Part shown: positions 1 through 10,980 of the stretch, piece after piece
Layout of the letters: each line of letters begins with the position of its first letter
Position numbering within the stretch: position 1 is the stretch's first letter
NCBI GenBank assembly: GCA_963722495.1
Contig: CAVRND010000027.1
Coordinates: 1 to 64,000, forward strand
Direction: 5' to 3'
From: Hyphomicrobium_A sp963722495
Lineage (GTDB): Bacteria > Pseudomonadota > Alphaproteobacteria > Rhizobiales > Hyphomicrobiaceae
Length of the DNA stretch: 64,000 bases
The notes under the pieces: generated by a model
What the model saw: only the letters and a program-made list of their open reading frames with translations
Databases searched by the model: none
Told to the model about the DNA's origin: nothing
Program-made: the position numbers and the translations under genes

Positions 1-1676
<1,676 letters not shown>

Positions 1677-1744
1677 GGGGTGCCTGCTGTTATTGAGGGT
1701 GGGTTGCAGAGCATCGCCGAACGCCCTGATCCTGGGTGCCTGCC

Positions 1745-1770
1745 AACGTTGGGCCGGCACTTTCCGTTCC
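1745..1770 (-). promoter_or_regulatory. EcfG-type (general stress sigma) promoter of the catalase
   Basis: On the minus strand GGAAC (1770-1766), 17 bases, then CGTT (1748-1745): an exact match to the alphaproteobacterial EcfG consensus. It faces the catalase start at 1676, giving a leader of about 60 bases. Catalases are known members of this regulon. The rest of 1677-2017 shows no convincing gene. Confidence 0.65.
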
Positions 1771-2017
1771 GCTAAACAGCGGCGATTACGGGCGCCCGCC
1801 CGCGGTGCCGTCTCGGCGCGGGCGGGACGATTACTCAAGATAGCCCTGGCAAATGGCCGGCAACCTCAGGCTGGTTTCGGCGGCTGTCGGCCTACCCCGA
1901 CAGGTGACGGCCGAGCCCTCTTACGACGAAAGTCAAAGGCGGCGTCAGGCCATCCTCCGACGCCGCCGCAGTCAAGCCATGAGCCGCCACCGCGCGCTTA
2001 TGGCAATCCGGTTTGAC

Positions 2018-2349
2018 CTAAGTGAAGGCTGCCGTGCGCATCTTGCGGCGCAAGCCGTTCAGGCCGCCGCCACTTGCTATGGCGGCATGCAGCGGCGCGG
2101 CGCGCTCTGGCGTGATGAAGATCTGCGCAATTCCGAGCTCAGATAGCTCTGCGCACAGTTGCTGCGTGTTCTGATCGAGGGATGCGGCAATAAATGCGCT
2201 GTCGATTTGCTTCTGCCGGATGACGATGGAAGCCCCGCGACGCTGACGACCTGCACGTTGGCGCCGGAATCGATCAAGCGTTCGCGCAGCTCAAGCGTTC
2301 CTGGCGCTTCGCCGACAATGAGAACGTTGGAGCCAGAGAGACTTGGCAT
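2018..2349 (-). CDS. Degenerate receiver-like protein, frameshifted
   Basis: About 110 residues. It begins MPSLSGSNVLIVGEAPGTL, resembling the first strand of a response-regulator receiver but with the acidic pair replaced (VGEAP instead of VDDE). The frame changes near 2235: the minus strand reads GCGGGGCTTCC where one more G would join VAG to ASIVIRQKQIDSAF, so a one-base loss in a G run is the simplest explanation. The C-terminal part (LSELGIAQIFITPER) keeps the alpha/beta receiver pattern. Lacking the phospho-acceptor surroundings, it may be a phosphorylation-independent receiver. Specific role unknown. Confidence 0.55.
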
Positions 2350-2553
2350 AGTGGGTACCTCGGGCGCGAAGCGGTCGCGCTTCCGTAGGAGCGGGTTGAG
2401 TTCCCGCGGTCCCGTCCGACAGCCACCTAAAGAGGCACAGCCAGGTGACTGACTAAGAAAGCAGCCGTGCAAGGCCAACCTAGAACAGAAGCGGCGATTG
2501 CTGCGACGCGAAATATTGTCCCCCGGTCGGCCGGCGGTGTGCGGTCCCGGACT

Positions 2554-2928
2554 TCAATCGTCCACGAGTGCCTGGGCCACATTCAGAAGCAGGACGTCAG
2601 GTAAGAAGGGCTTGGCGACGAATGTCGCCTTGAGCGGAAGCTGATCGCGCCGTGGAAGGATTTGTCCTGACATGATGACGATTGCCACCTCCGGCATCGA
2701 ACCATCGATAGTGCGCGCCAGCTCCAATCCATCCATGGCTCCTGGCATGTCGATGTCGGTGACAACGGCTCCGACATCCGCCATGGCAGCCAGCATCTGC
2801 AGGGCTTCTTCCGCGGTGGCCGCTTCGTGAACCGTGTATCCTGCCTCCTCAAGGATTTCGCGTGCATACATCCGGATCATAAGCTCATCATCGACGACGA
2901 GGATCTTGGCTGCGCGCTGCTGTTCCAT
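2554..2928 (-). CDS. Stand-alone response regulator receiver protein
   Basis: A 124-residue single-domain receiver (CheY-like) with no output domain. It has the acidic pair D13/D14 in ILVVDDE, the phospho-acceptor D58 in VVTDIDMPG, the conserved Ser in IVIMSGQ and the conserved Lys in FVAKPF. It probably relays phosphate between kinases and other partners, as in alphaproteobacterial multi-component relays. It is one of several receivers and kinases in this window that are not adjacent as clear pairs. Its cognate kinase cannot be named; the hybrid kinases at 12.9 kb or 28.4 kb are candidates. Confidence 0.9.
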   Translation of the reverse strand: MEQQRAAKILVVDDELMIRMYAREILEEAGYTVHEAATAEEALQMLAAMADVGAVVTDIDMPGAMDGLELARTIDGSMPEVAIVIMSGQILPRRDQLPLKATFVAKPFLPDVLLLNVAQALVDD

Positions 2929-2979
2929 GAAGAGTGGGGCGTCCGCTGGTGGTTCAGTCTGCGACCATCCGCTTGAGGG

Positions 2980-3342
2980 CTAGATTTGATCCTCGGGTAT
3001 CCCGGCGGTACCGTCCGCCGGGCCGGCGCCAAGTATGCTCAATACCCGCCCGGCGAACTGGCGGATGTGATCCGTACCGTCCGCAGCGCCTACGTTGAAT
3101 GTTTGGTTGTCAGTGTGGACTGCCACGGCGTCCGCAAGACCGGCGTGCCCTACCCCGCCGTGTGCTATGCCCGCCAGGTCAGTCGGCTCACCACCCTCTT
3201 GATAGATCCCGCTACGGCCGACACCGGCTTGGGGCGGGTATCCTTGTCGCTGACTGGGATCCGTGTCGGCCCACCGTAGCCACCTTCTTGCTTCCTCAAT
3301 GAGCACTTCGCGCTGGAGCTGGGACAAACCGACGTCAGTCAT
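2980..3342 (-). CDS. Hypothetical protein
   Basis: About 120 residues beginning MTDVGLSQLQREVLIEEARRW, with an amphipathic acidic N-terminal helix followed by a glycine-rich, low-complexity remainder. The start at 3342 is preferred over an upstream ATG because GGAG lies six bases before it. An overlapping frame on the other strand is also open, so only the N-terminal part is convincing and the C-terminal half may be out of frame. No family recognised. Confidence 0.4.
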   Translation of the reverse strand: MTDVGLSQLQREVLIEEARRWLRWADTDPSQRQGYPPQAGVGRSGIYQEGGEPTDLAGIAHGGVGHAGLADAVAVHTDNQTFNVGAADGTDHIRQFAGRVLSILGAGPADGTAGIPEDQI

Positions 3343-3468
3343 TGGAAACTCCATCCGTTACGAGGAGGAGTAACGCGCCGACAAACCAGAAACGCACTGG
3401 TGCGCGAGAATATTCAGCTGAGGCGCTCCATCACTGCCCGCTCATGCGAGACCCGAGTGTCGGAGTAC

Positions 3469-3493
3469 GGAACTCCGCACCGCGTCCGATGTT
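3469..3493 (+). promoter_or_regulatory. EcfG-like promoter (variant -10) before the DUF2892 gene
   Basis: GGAAC at 3469, 16 bases, then TGTT at 3490: one mismatch to the EcfG consensus. The spacing to the ATG at 3525 is right for a promoter of that gene. Confidence 0.4.
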
Positions 3494-3524
3494 CTCTTGG
3501 CGAGGATCAAGAGGCTAGGGACCC

Positions 3525-3974
3525 ATGACGCTGCCGACAACACGTGACAGAGTTCCGGATAACACGGCCGGCGAAGTCAACCGCCAGATCGACAGCGACA
3601 TTGAAGATCGGGTGCGGGCTGCCGTCCTCGATCCAGCTCAAGTGGCGCCTCGCCTGCGTGAACTCGGTGCCGAGTGGGATATCGAGCGCGCCATCGAAAT
3701 GAACGCCTCGGCACTAGCGTTTATAGGCACCGCGCTCGGCTACTTCGTACACCCCTATTGGCTTGCATTGCCCGCTCTCGTCACGGCGTTCCTGTTCCAG
3801 CACGCGCTTCAGGGTTGGTGTCCGCCTGTTCCAGTGCTTCGGCGAATGGGCTTTCGAACGTCATACGAGATCGAGAGAGAGCGTCAGGCGTTGAAGGCCG
3901 TCCGCGGCGACTACGCTGCCGTCTTGTCCGGGCAGGATCCGGCGCGCGCAGCGGTCGAAGCAGCCGCGGCATAG
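3525..3974 (+). CDS. DUF2892-type inner membrane protein
   Basis: 149 residues. A soluble acidic N-terminus (about 1-60) is followed by a hydrophobic pair of helices around 62-95 (ALAFIGTALGYFVHPYWLA and LVTAFLFQHALQGW) and a charged C-terminal tail. The block from MNASALAFIG to PVLRRMGFRTSYEIERE matches the DUF2892 layout, often annotated as a YgaP-like membrane domain. The function is unknown; the N-terminal extension is longer than in minimal family members. The variant EcfG promoter upstream suggests stress control. A small acidic-protein gene follows 14 bases downstream, probably in the same transcript. Confidence 0.75.
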   Translation: MTLPTTRDRVPDNTAGEVNRQIDSDIEDRVRAAVLDPAQVAPRLRELGAEWDIERAIEMNASALAFIGTALGYFVHPYWLALPALVTAFLFQHALQGWCPPVPVLRRMGFRTSYEIERERQALKAVRGDYAAVLSGQDPARAAVEAAAA

Positions 3975-3988
3975 GAGGAGAATGGGAC

Positions 3989-4189
3989 ATGGGTATCTTC
4001 GATTGGCTTCTTGGGCCCGATGACGAGGAGGAGGATTTGCCCCGCCACAACCCTCCCCCAATCCCATCAAAGGGGGGTACCGGCCCTGACATCGACGCAA
4101 GTCGAACCAAGACAAGGACGGAGCAGGACCTCCGTCGCGTGCAAGATCAGTACGATCCCGACAGCGATAGTTTCAACCCCGAGAAGTAA
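3989..4189 (+). CDS. Small acidic hydrophilic protein
   Basis: 66 residues starting MGIFDWLLGPDDEEEDLP, rich in Asp, Glu, Pro and Lys, with no membrane segment; probably largely disordered. The start is supported by AGGAGGAG eight bases upstream. It lies directly behind the DUF2892 gene and is probably co-transcribed. No function recognised. Confidence 0.65.
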   Translation: MGIFDWLLGPDDEEEDLPRHNPPPIPSKGGTGPDIDASRTKTRTEQDLRRVQDQYDPDSDSFNPEK

Positions 4190-4239
4190 CGGCCGCCGTC
4201 TACCGCATCCCTATCGCCTTCCTCCGGTTTCCACCACTT

Positions 4240-4270
4240 AACCCCGGTGCCTTCGCATCGGGTTTCTTTT
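4240..4270 (+). terminator. Possible intrinsic terminator
   Basis: An imperfect stem (AACCCCGGTG against CATCGGGTT) followed by TTTCTTTT, about 50 bases after the small acidic-protein gene. It plausibly ends the 3525-4189 transcript. Confidence 0.45.
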
Positions 4271-4933
4271 GACATGTCGGTAACCGCCTGCAGGCTCGCG
4301 AAGGCACCGTATGCTGCCGCACAATATTTGCTCTTGCAGCCCCCTAGCCCGCTTCAATATTTTGGTACTATCGGGGAGCCTTCAGGACGTACGAACATGC
4401 AGGAGCAGCCCACTTTTTCGCGATAACGCGGAGCTGACAGAGCTACATCGGGTCAATCTCGAGCATTTGTACCGAACACGGATTCGGCTCGGACGAGTGG
4501 CAGTCGAAACGACGTCGCAGCGCTGGTTATCGACCTCGCCCAGAAGGGCGAGCGCGATCTCAGCGCGATACGTCAGCGGGCGTTGCTCAAGATAACGAAC
4601 AGCTCACCGTAAGTGCGCGATACGACGTTCACGTCATCTGATCTGGTAGCGTCCCGGCTGATAACCGGAGGGGCGACATCAGCCGTTGACCAAAGAGGCC
4701 TCGGGACAGACGCTTCGGGCTGTTCGCTCACCCAGCAGCGCGAGTGAGACCCTAATGATAAATGGCAAGCTCTGCCATGACGCTGAATAAAAGCTTCGAG
4801 TGGCGTCGGCGCAGGGCTCCATTCGGATCTGGGCGAGCAATTCGGCATGCCGTGGAAACCGCCGCTTCACGGCACCGGTTCCAGCATCAGCCCGGACATG
4901 TTTGTGCGCTTCCGTGCACAGCAGCACACTCGC
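4271..4933. other. Intergenic stretch, no supported gene
   Basis: Several short frames are open on both strands, but none has a ribosome site together with recognisable sequence. A plus-strand tail of about 45 codons ending near 4610 (ALVIDLAQKGERDLSAI) looks protein-like and could be the end of a broken small gene. Confidence 0.3.
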
Positions 4934-5654
4934 CTATTTGGCGGGAATAGAGACCATCGATTTATTCTCGAACAACCGTATGTATTCGGCCCCTGCGGCG
5001 CCGTAGTAGCCTGCAGCGATGTCGAGCAAGTGTTCTCTATCTACGACCGTGATGCGGGCGCGGCTTGTCGAGATGAGGCCGGCGATGGCGAACTCGTTCA
5101 GGGCGTCGGTCACCCCGGAACGGCGTACGGCGAGCATCACGCCGAGAAAGTCGTGGGTGAGTTGGAGCTGGCTGCCAAGCCGATCCTGCGCCATCAGTAG
5201 CCACCGAGCCAATCGCTGGCGGATCGTCGCTCGCGCCGCCGACACGGCCGTCTCATCCTGCTGCATCATCACCGTGTGGACGTACTGCAGCAGAAGGCGG
5301 CGGAGAGTAGGGCTCTCGGCCATAGCCTCCAGTATTCGCGCGGTCTCGATGCGATGCCCGCTACCGGCGACCTGCATGTAGATGTCTTGCGATGACATAC
5401 CCGCTTCGAGGAATACAGCGCACCCACTCGCGCCCTCGCTACCGATCACCGCCACTTCAGCTTGATTGTCGCCCTGCCTTTGCGACGACCGACACCATGC
5501 CCCGGTCGATAAAGTACACGTGCTCGATGGCATGGCGCGGACCGGCAAGGTTCTGCCGTACCCTGAGATCGACTTGCACCAAGAAAGGTTGGATGCGGGA
5601 TCGATCCCCAGCAGCCATAATGGCGAGCAAGTTGCTGTCGCGGTAGAGAGGCAC
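4934..5654 (-). CDS. Crp/Fnr-family transcriptional regulator, one frameshift
   Basis: Restored length about 240 residues. The N-terminal cyclic-nucleotide-binding-like barrel (IEHVYFIDRGMVSVVAKAG, then AEVAVIGSEGASGCAVFL) precedes a C-terminal Crp-type winged helix: IRQRLARWLLMAQDRL, LTHDFLGVMLAVRRSGVTDAL, then IAGLISTSRARITVVD. The frame shifts near 5465 between AKAGRQ and QAEVAVIG. The start is MPLYRDSNLLA at 5654, matching the usual short N-terminus of this rhizobial subgroup. There are no N-terminal FNR-type cysteines, so direct oxygen sensing is not indicated. Neighbours give no clear target. Confidence 0.8.
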
Positions 5655-5912
5655 GTGTGCTCCTTTCCAAAAGTGAGCACTACCGTTCAGGAGTCACGCT
5701 GCCGAAGCGGATGTTTGCGCGAAACCGTACGGAGCACGGTGGTCGCCAAGCGTACCAACATTTTGAGATGGTCTACCCTACACCCGCCCGACCCATGCGC
5801 CTAATCGACCACCTTGACGGTGGCCCCGCTAAGCACGGTCAAGAAGCGGGACTACGGGGCGCTAGCCGGGATCGCTTTGAGGGGGCGGCGCCGTTTCTGC
5901 CAGTGAGCAATA

Positions 5913-6161
5913 TTAGCTCTGGGTATCAGTGCCCGTCACGTGACCGACTGGAACGGTTACGACTGTCTTACCGGCTTCGTCTGTCACTTCGATTTGCCGA
6001 TTTAAGCTAGCCGCTTCCCCGCTAAAGACGGCCTCGCTTAGGATATCGCGAGCGCCGGCTACCGCTTCATCGCGGGCAGCGTCATCGTTCGGGAAATCTG
6101 CACCCTCTTCATCTTTGGCCACGAATTTGTCTTGGCGGATATTGAAATAATAGCGCGGCAT
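5913..6161 (-). CDS. DUF6894-type small protein
   Basis: 82 residues beginning MPRYYFNIRQDKFVAKDEEG, the signature of a small protein family abundant in Bradyrhizobium-like genomes: a YYFNIR opening, an acidic D/E-G-x-F turn, a DEAVAGARDILSEAV helix and a C-terminal strand pair. GGAG lies eight bases before the start. The function of the family is unknown; it often occurs beside regulators and stress genes. The same frame stays open upstream (next entry). Confidence 0.7.
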   Translation of the reverse strand: MPRYYFNIRQDKFVAKDEEGADFPNDDAARDEAVAGARDILSEAVFSGEAASLNRQIEVTDEAGKTVVTVPVGHVTGTDTQS

Positions 6162-6485
6162 CCGGGGGCTCCATCGGGTGTTGATGAAACGGAAACGCGC
6201 TTGCCGAAACTGAGTTTCTTTGTGCACTTCCGTACAAACGGACCAGAGGGTGGCCGAATGTCCAATGACAATATTGAATACGAAGTCCTCGCGGCCGCGA
6301 CCATGCTTTGGAAGACGGGCGTCAATGGGGACACTTACAAGTGCTTCCTCAGTGAGGGCGACTTTGATCGGCTCGTAGCCGAGTTCGGTGAGCCAGTGAA
6401 GGTTCTGATATTCACCCGGTTCGCCGTCGAAGTTCAGGAGGCCGTGGCGAGTTCCGCTGATGGCTGTGGTGATGTAGAACCGCAT
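6162..6485 (-). CDS. Hypothetical protein, in frame with the DUF6894 gene
   Basis: Opens MRFYITTAISGTRHGLLNFD and continues through a Tyr/Leu-rich stretch (WLTELGYEPIKVALTEEAL). No stop separates it from the DUF6894 start, so either the two are fused, a nearby indel hides the stop, or only one is real. Third-position G/C is high in the first third. The opposite strand also has a protein-like frame over 6258-6491 (MSNDNIEYEVLAAATMLW), so the strand call is uncertain. Confidence 0.35.
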
Positions 6486-6813
6486 CCATGATGACCTGCG
6501 TATTCGCCACTCAAGTCGAGGGCGCGAAATGGCTTGGGGACCCCCGAATTCTACATCCGACGCGCTACGTGCCAGCCCGCAAACAGTGTGGCTAAGACCT
6601 GAGGTAAGGGGAAGCGGCTGGTCTCCTTCAAAAGGGAGACAGTGCAAAGAGGAGCCCGGTTTTTAGACCAGGCTCCACTCGGCCGCGCACCTACCGTCGT
6701 GGCAAGACGAACGTTAGAAGCGCCCGTGAAGTGCAATCTAAGAGTTGTTGATGGCGGAAGTCCGTTAGAGCCGCCCCTTGATTAGTCGATCCGATCGGAT
6801 GGTCGCATCGATC
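6486..6813. other. Intergenic stretch, no supported gene
   Basis: Only short frames without ribosome sites. A weak dyad (GAGCC near 6650 and GGCTC near 6671) flanks a T run; nothing else was recognised. Confidence 0.3.
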
Positions 6814-7160
6814 TCAACGCAGCACCGCCAGGAAGCTGTTGTTGAATGCGCGCAGTCGCTCAATCTTCATTGGCGACGCTACCAAGCTTCCGCAGGCCTC
6901 GATCACTGCCTCGGGGTCGTAAGGTTTGCCGAAAAAAAGGCTGCCGGACACCTGCCGCTTCGGATCGGCTGCGTTGCCCGACGTGTAGATAACGGGCACA
7001 TCGGATATCAACTCGCGCACTGCCTCCGCCACCTGCCATCCCGACATCGGCCCATCCAGTTTTTTGTCAGTGAACACGGCATCGATGATGATCGGCGGTC
7101 AGGGCAATCAGCGCCTTCGCCAGTTGACGTATCGAGCACTTGCCAGCCCTGCCAGCAGAA
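6814..7160 (-). CDS. Receiver-domain protein, frameshifted at the N-terminal side
   Basis: The C-terminal two thirds is a clear receiver: phospho-acceptor region DAVFTDKKLDGPMSGWQVAE, then VPVIYTSGN and the conserved Lys in FFGKPYDPEAV. Upstream the frame must change near 7095-7110, where IIIDAV is preceded by a stop, to reach GWQVLDTSTGEGA, which fits the strand-helix before the acceptor. The first strand with the acidic pair was not identified, so this is either truncated or doubly shifted. It is divergent from, and within about 30 bases of, the HWE kinase at 7190, a typical kinase/receiver arrangement. Confidence 0.55.
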
Positions 7161-7189
7161 CTCGCTATTTATTGATTTGAACGCGGCTT

Positions 7190-8231
7190 GTGTTGCCTGA
7201 ACTCTATCGGCTACCTGCAGTTCCAAAAAAATGTGCGCAATCGTACATCGCACCACGCCTGCCGCTTGTCGAGGATTTCCCTTCGAAACACCTGCTGCGC
7301 CTGTTGCCCGGCCCGCAGCCAGTCTTCGTCCGTTACGGCATCACCATCGGAATGGTTCTGCTGACTTTCGCTCTGCGCCTCCAACTCGAGGAGCGCACCG
7401 GCCAGTATGGGTTCATCCTGTTCGTCCCCGCTATCGTGGCTGCCTCGTTGATGTTTGACCGCGGCAGCGGATTTGTCGCACTCGGCCTCAGCTCTACGCT
7501 GATTGCGAGTTTGCTTCGCTGGAACGGTCCAGCCAGCTCTAACCTCGTCGGCCTGGCGACCTTCATCATCATCGGTAGCGGGTTGGTTTTCGTCAGCGAA
7601 GGTCTGCGCCGCGCACTCGAACGGGCGCACAAAGCGGAGCGCCAGAAGGACTTGCTGCTCCAGAAAATGAGCCACCGCGTTAAAAACAAATTCGCGATGA
7701 TCGCCTCGATGATTGAGCTCCAGACGCAGCACTGCCACTCCCGAGGTACGCGCGGCTCTCGAGTTGATTGGCGCGCGCGTGCGCGTTATCACCCGTGTTC
7801 ATGATTACCTGCAGCTCTCGAGGCTGGATGGCGTGGTCGATGTGCGGCTATATCTGGAGGGCTTGTGTCGCTCCCTCGAGGAAACGTTGCACGATCTCCG
7901 TCCTGTAAGCATTTCGGTCTTTTGCTGCGACCTCACTCTGCCGCCCGAGAAAGCCCTGCCGCTTGGTCTGATGGTCAATGAACTTGTGACCAACGCGGTG
8001 AAGTACGCCTTTCCCGATGGCAGAGAGGGGTTCGTACACGTGCGCCTAGATAGGCACGGCTCGGGTTTAAAGGTGTCGGTTTCAGACAATGGCGTTGGGT
8101 GCCCGCAAGGGACACCTACAGGCGGCCTAGGCACAAAGCTCGTTAGGCTCCTCGCAGCTCAGCTTGGAGGAGCAGCAAGATGGGAATTTGTGGAACCTGG
8201 CTGCCGCGCCTCAGCCGAGTTTACAGTCTGA
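7190..8231 (+). CDS. HWE/HisKA_2 histidine kinase with DUF4118-type membrane sensor, one frameshift
   Basis: About 345 residues when restored. The N-terminal part has several closely spaced membrane segments (ITIGMVLLTFAL, FILFVPAIVAASLMF, VALGLSSTLIASLL, LATFIIIGSGLVFV), as in DUF4118 (KdpD-like) sensors. The dimerisation helix has the phospho-acceptor His in KMSHRVKNKFAMI. After a frame change near 7735 follow YLQLSRLDGVVD, the N-box VNELVTNAVKYAF and the G-box SVSDNGVGCP. The start is uncertain; 7190 is a TTG. A close paralogue lies at 33446. The divergent receiver at 6814 is the likely partner. Confidence 0.82.
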
Positions 8232-8480
8232 TGCTTGCCAATCGGAGGTCGCCGCTCGCCCCTCGGCCATGGTTCGAATAGCCAGGGGGCGCGACGCAAG
8301 GCGCTCGGCCATGCTCGCGTTGAAAGGTGCCTAGGAAACTTCGGAGCGCCACGTCGAGGGGGTGCGCAGCGCGGATGTAGCAGACAGTTCCAAATTGCGC
8401 GAACTCCTCGAAGCTTCAAATTTCGACGAGTATCAGGGCCTCCCCTCGGGCGGTACTAAACCGTCTAGAGCCACGGCAAA

Positions 8481-8553
8481 GTCTCCGTTGGGTCAGCAGC
8501 GGTCACCGTGGCTGACGCACCGCATGACTGCTCAGGGCCAAAAGCGGACTCTG
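8481..8553. repeat. Two degenerate copies of the dispersed hairpin repeat
   Basis: Copies near 8481 (GTTGGGTCAGCAGCGG core) and 8530 (CTCAGGGCCAAAAGCGGAC core). Apart from these copies and the leader described next, 8232-8782 holds no gene I can support. Confidence 0.6.
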
Positions 8554-8734
8554 CCAAGCATCTCGTCAGCTATGGCCTCGCGGCGATACACCAACGGCAG
8601 TTAGAGCTCATTGCGGGCTGCGCGAAAGGCTGGCGGAACGGTAGTTGCGCGTCGTCAATCGCACGAACCGCCCAACGTCCCTCCTCTGAGCGCGCGGGTG
8701 ACGGCATTGTGTCCCGCCGCACATCATGTGATGT

Positions 8735-8806
8735 TCCACCACGTTCAACTGCTGTTCAGGCGTCGGCTCGCCTCCTCCAGAGATGCAAGGACTGCCATTG
8801 CGCCGC
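8735..8806 (+). repeat. Leader segment shared with 33043-33113
   Basis: About 70 bases, from CCACGTTCAACTGCTGTTC through the start codon and the first eight codons of the OpgG-like gene, recur with few changes before an unrelated small gene at 33090. Both proteins therefore begin MQGxPLRR. The copy includes the ribosome-binding region. Confidence 0.65.
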
Positions 8807-10321
8807 CGAGAAGTGCTGACCGGTCTCGGCGCCTTAGGAGTGGCGGGCACGATTATCTCCGCGGCGCCGCGAGGCGCGAGGCGCGAGGTCGCGTTTGAAG
8901 TGCGACGCCGCGCCATCCAATTGGCGAGCGCACCCTTCGTACCTCCCGCCGAGCGCGTGCCGCCGGCAATGGCGGCCATGGGCTACGACGAATATCGCGA
9001 CTTGAAGTTCAGGTCAGATCGGGCCGTTTGGCGTGGGATGGGTCTGGGGTTTGAGCTGCAGTTATTCCCCGCCGCCTATATCTACCGCACACCCGTCGAC
9101 ATCTATCTGGTGGATCAGGGCCGCTTCGTGCAGCTCCTCCCCGAGCGCGATATGTTTGACTTCGGCTTGCAGGAACACCGTGTGCCACTCGACGCACCGC
9201 TGAGCTTTTCCGGTTTTCGTATCCATGCACCACTCAACGCGCCGAACGTCGACGACGAGGTGATTGTTTTTCAGGGCTCGAGTTATTTTCGCGGCCTCGG
9301 CAAAGGTCACACCTACGGACTTTCAGCGCGCGGACTTGCGATCAACACTGGCTCGTCGATCGCTGAGGAGTTTCCGCTGTTCCGGGCGTTCTGGATCGAA
9401 CGACCGCTCAGCGCGGAGGCGATTACGGTCCATGCGTTGCTTGACAGCTCATCGGTCACCGGCGCTTACACGTTCCGAATTGAACCTGGCGCCGCAACGA
9501 CGATGGATGTGTCTGCCGTGCTCTTTCCCCGGACGGATGTGACGGAGGTCGGTCTCGCTCCTTTAACCAGCATGTTTTTGAAGGACACGCATGACGACGA
9601 CGGGCCAGCTGACTTCCGGCCTGCCGTTCACGATTCCGATGGCCTTGCGGTATGGAACTCGCGCGGTCAGCATCTTTGGCGCCCGCTCATCAACCCGCCC
9701 CAAGTGCAGAACTCAACGCTCCTGAACGATAAGCTCCGCGGGTTCGGACTCATTCAGCGGGCCCGGAGTTTTGCTGACTACCAAGACCTTCAGGCGGATT
9801 ATCACACCCGTCCGAGCGCCTGGGTCGAGCCAGGTAGCACGTGGGGCCCCGGCGCGGTCCGCCTCGTTGAGCTGCCCACGGCGGAGGAATACTACGATAA
9901 CATCGTCGCATACTGGCGCCCGCAAGGCGGACTAAAAGCGGGGCTCCCCTTTGCGTATGCATACCGGTTAAACTGGGCCAGCGGAACGCCAGGGTGGAAC
10001 GGATATCGCGTCCTCAAAACAAGGGTTGGGCGCGGGGGTCGCCCTCACAGCGTTCGCTTCTTTGTCGATTTTGCGTTGGCCTCCCCTGTCCCCAACTCGA
10101 CACAGACCGAGGCACTCCTGGGAGGTGGCCCCGTTGCGACCGTTAGCGCCAGCCACGGCATCGCAGAGAAAGCGCACGTGCAGCGCAACCCGCATACGGG
10201 TGGGGTGCGCGTGAGTTTCGTGTTCGACCCTGCCGCCGGCGTTCATAGCGATCTCGGCCTGGACCTTGAGCCCATGGATGGAGTGCCCAGCGAGAGTTGG
10301 CGATATCGTTGGCTGCGATAG
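8783..10321 (+). CDS. Periplasmic glucan biosynthesis protein, OpgG/OpgD (MdoG) family
   Basis: 512 residues, the full family length. It acts in the periplasm in making or trimming osmoregulated periplasmic glucans. The N-terminus has a twin-arginine-type signal (LRRREVLTGLGALGVAG), which favours the OpgD-like branch. Family blocks visible include YDEYRDLKFRSDRAVW near residue 75, then EEFPLFRAFWIERP, FRIEPGAATTMDV, FGLIQRARSFADYQDLQADY and WGPGAVRLVELPT. The frame is intact throughout. It stands alone without an OpgH glucosyltransferase in the window. Its translation start sits inside the duplicated leader. Confidence 0.92.
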   Translation: MQGLPLRRREVLTGLGALGVAGTIISAAPRGARREVAFEVRRRAIQLASAPFVPPAERVPPAMAAMGYDEYRDLKFRSDRAVWRGMGLGFELQLFPAAYIYRTPVDIYLVDQGRFVQLLPERDMFDFGLQEHRVPLDAPLSFSGFRIHAPLNAPNVDDEVIVFQGSSYFRGLGKGHTYGLSARGLAINTGSSIAEEFPLFRAFWIERPLSAEAITVHALLDSSSVTGAYTFRIEPGAATTMDVSAVLFPRTDVTEVGLAPLTSMFLKDTHDDDGPADFRPAVHDSDGLAVWNSRGQHLWRPLINPPQVQNSTLLNDKLRGFGLIQRARSFADYQDLQADYHTRPSAWVEPGSTWGPGAVRLVELPTAEEYYDNIVAYWRPQGGLKAGLPFAYAYRLNWASGTPGWNGYRVLKTRVGRGGRPHSVRFFVDFALASPVPNSTQTEALLGGGPVATVSASHGIAEKAHVQRNPHTGGVRVSFVFDPAAGVHSDLGLDLEPMDGVPSESWRYRWLR

Positions 10322-10457
10322 CGTGATTGCAACGTCGGCAGATCGGCCAAACGCCACGTCCAAGTCCCTCGCGTCGGCTTGCCTCTTCTTTCTCCTATGG
10401 CGCCCATGTAACGTCTTACGACGCTAATCTGCGCAGCTCACAAATTGGAGAACAACG

Positions 10458-10847
10458 ATGAGAAATATTGCACTCGTGTTTGTACTCGGGGGCGTCCTGA
10501 GTTTGGCAGCTTGCGGCCAAGATAACTCAACGGCTCTGAAAGCACTCGATCCGGACAACGACGGCACGATAGACTTGGCGGAGGCGCAAGCGGGAGGCGC
10601 AAAGAAGTTCGCTCAGTTGAACCCCGACAACGACGGAACCTTAGATGCTAAGGAACTTGCCGGGTTGCTCGACGACGCGGGCATCAAGGCGGCCAACCCT
10701 GACAACGACGGCACTCTAGATACCAAAGAGTACGAAGCCGTCGTTGCCGACAAATTCAAAGCCGCCAATCCTGACAACGACGGCACAATCGACAAGAAGG
10801 AACTGGAGTTGCCCGCGGGTCAGGAACTCCTGAAGTTCATTCACTGA
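10458..10847 (+). CDS. EF-hand repeat lipoprotein
   Basis: 129 residues with a signal peptide and lipobox LAAC (Cys19), so probably an envelope lipoprotein. Four near-identical calcium-loop units carry (D/N)PDNDGT(I/L)D at about residues 31, 55, 81 and 107, each followed by a short acidic helix (for example AKELAG, TKEYEA). Loop positions 1, 3, 5 and 9 hold Asp or Asn as in EF-hands, although in three units the first position is Asn. GGAG precedes the start. Likely a calcium-binding or buffering envelope protein; similar EF-hand proteins are common in rhizobia. No operon partner. Confidence 0.85.
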   Translation: MRNIALVFVLGGVLSLAACGQDNSTALKALDPDNDGTIDLAEAQAGGAKKFAQLNPDNDGTLDAKELAGLLDDAGIKAANPDNDGTLDTKEYEAVVADKFKAANPDNDGTIDKKELELPAGQELLKFIH

Positions 10848-10980
10848 GGTGAGGCTTGAAAGCGGGGCCTGGCGGACACATCCCGTTAGAGCCTTGCTCT
10901 CTTGTCGGGTGAGGTTTGTGGCTTTGGCTGCTGGCTCCACCTCGCCTCATCATCGGACCCACGCGCAAACTCTGGGGAAT

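Noticed and set aside
6132..6491. Plus-strand 119-codon frame
   Set aside because: It overlaps the DUF6894 gene and a minus-strand frame with better third-position G/C; kept only as an alternative.
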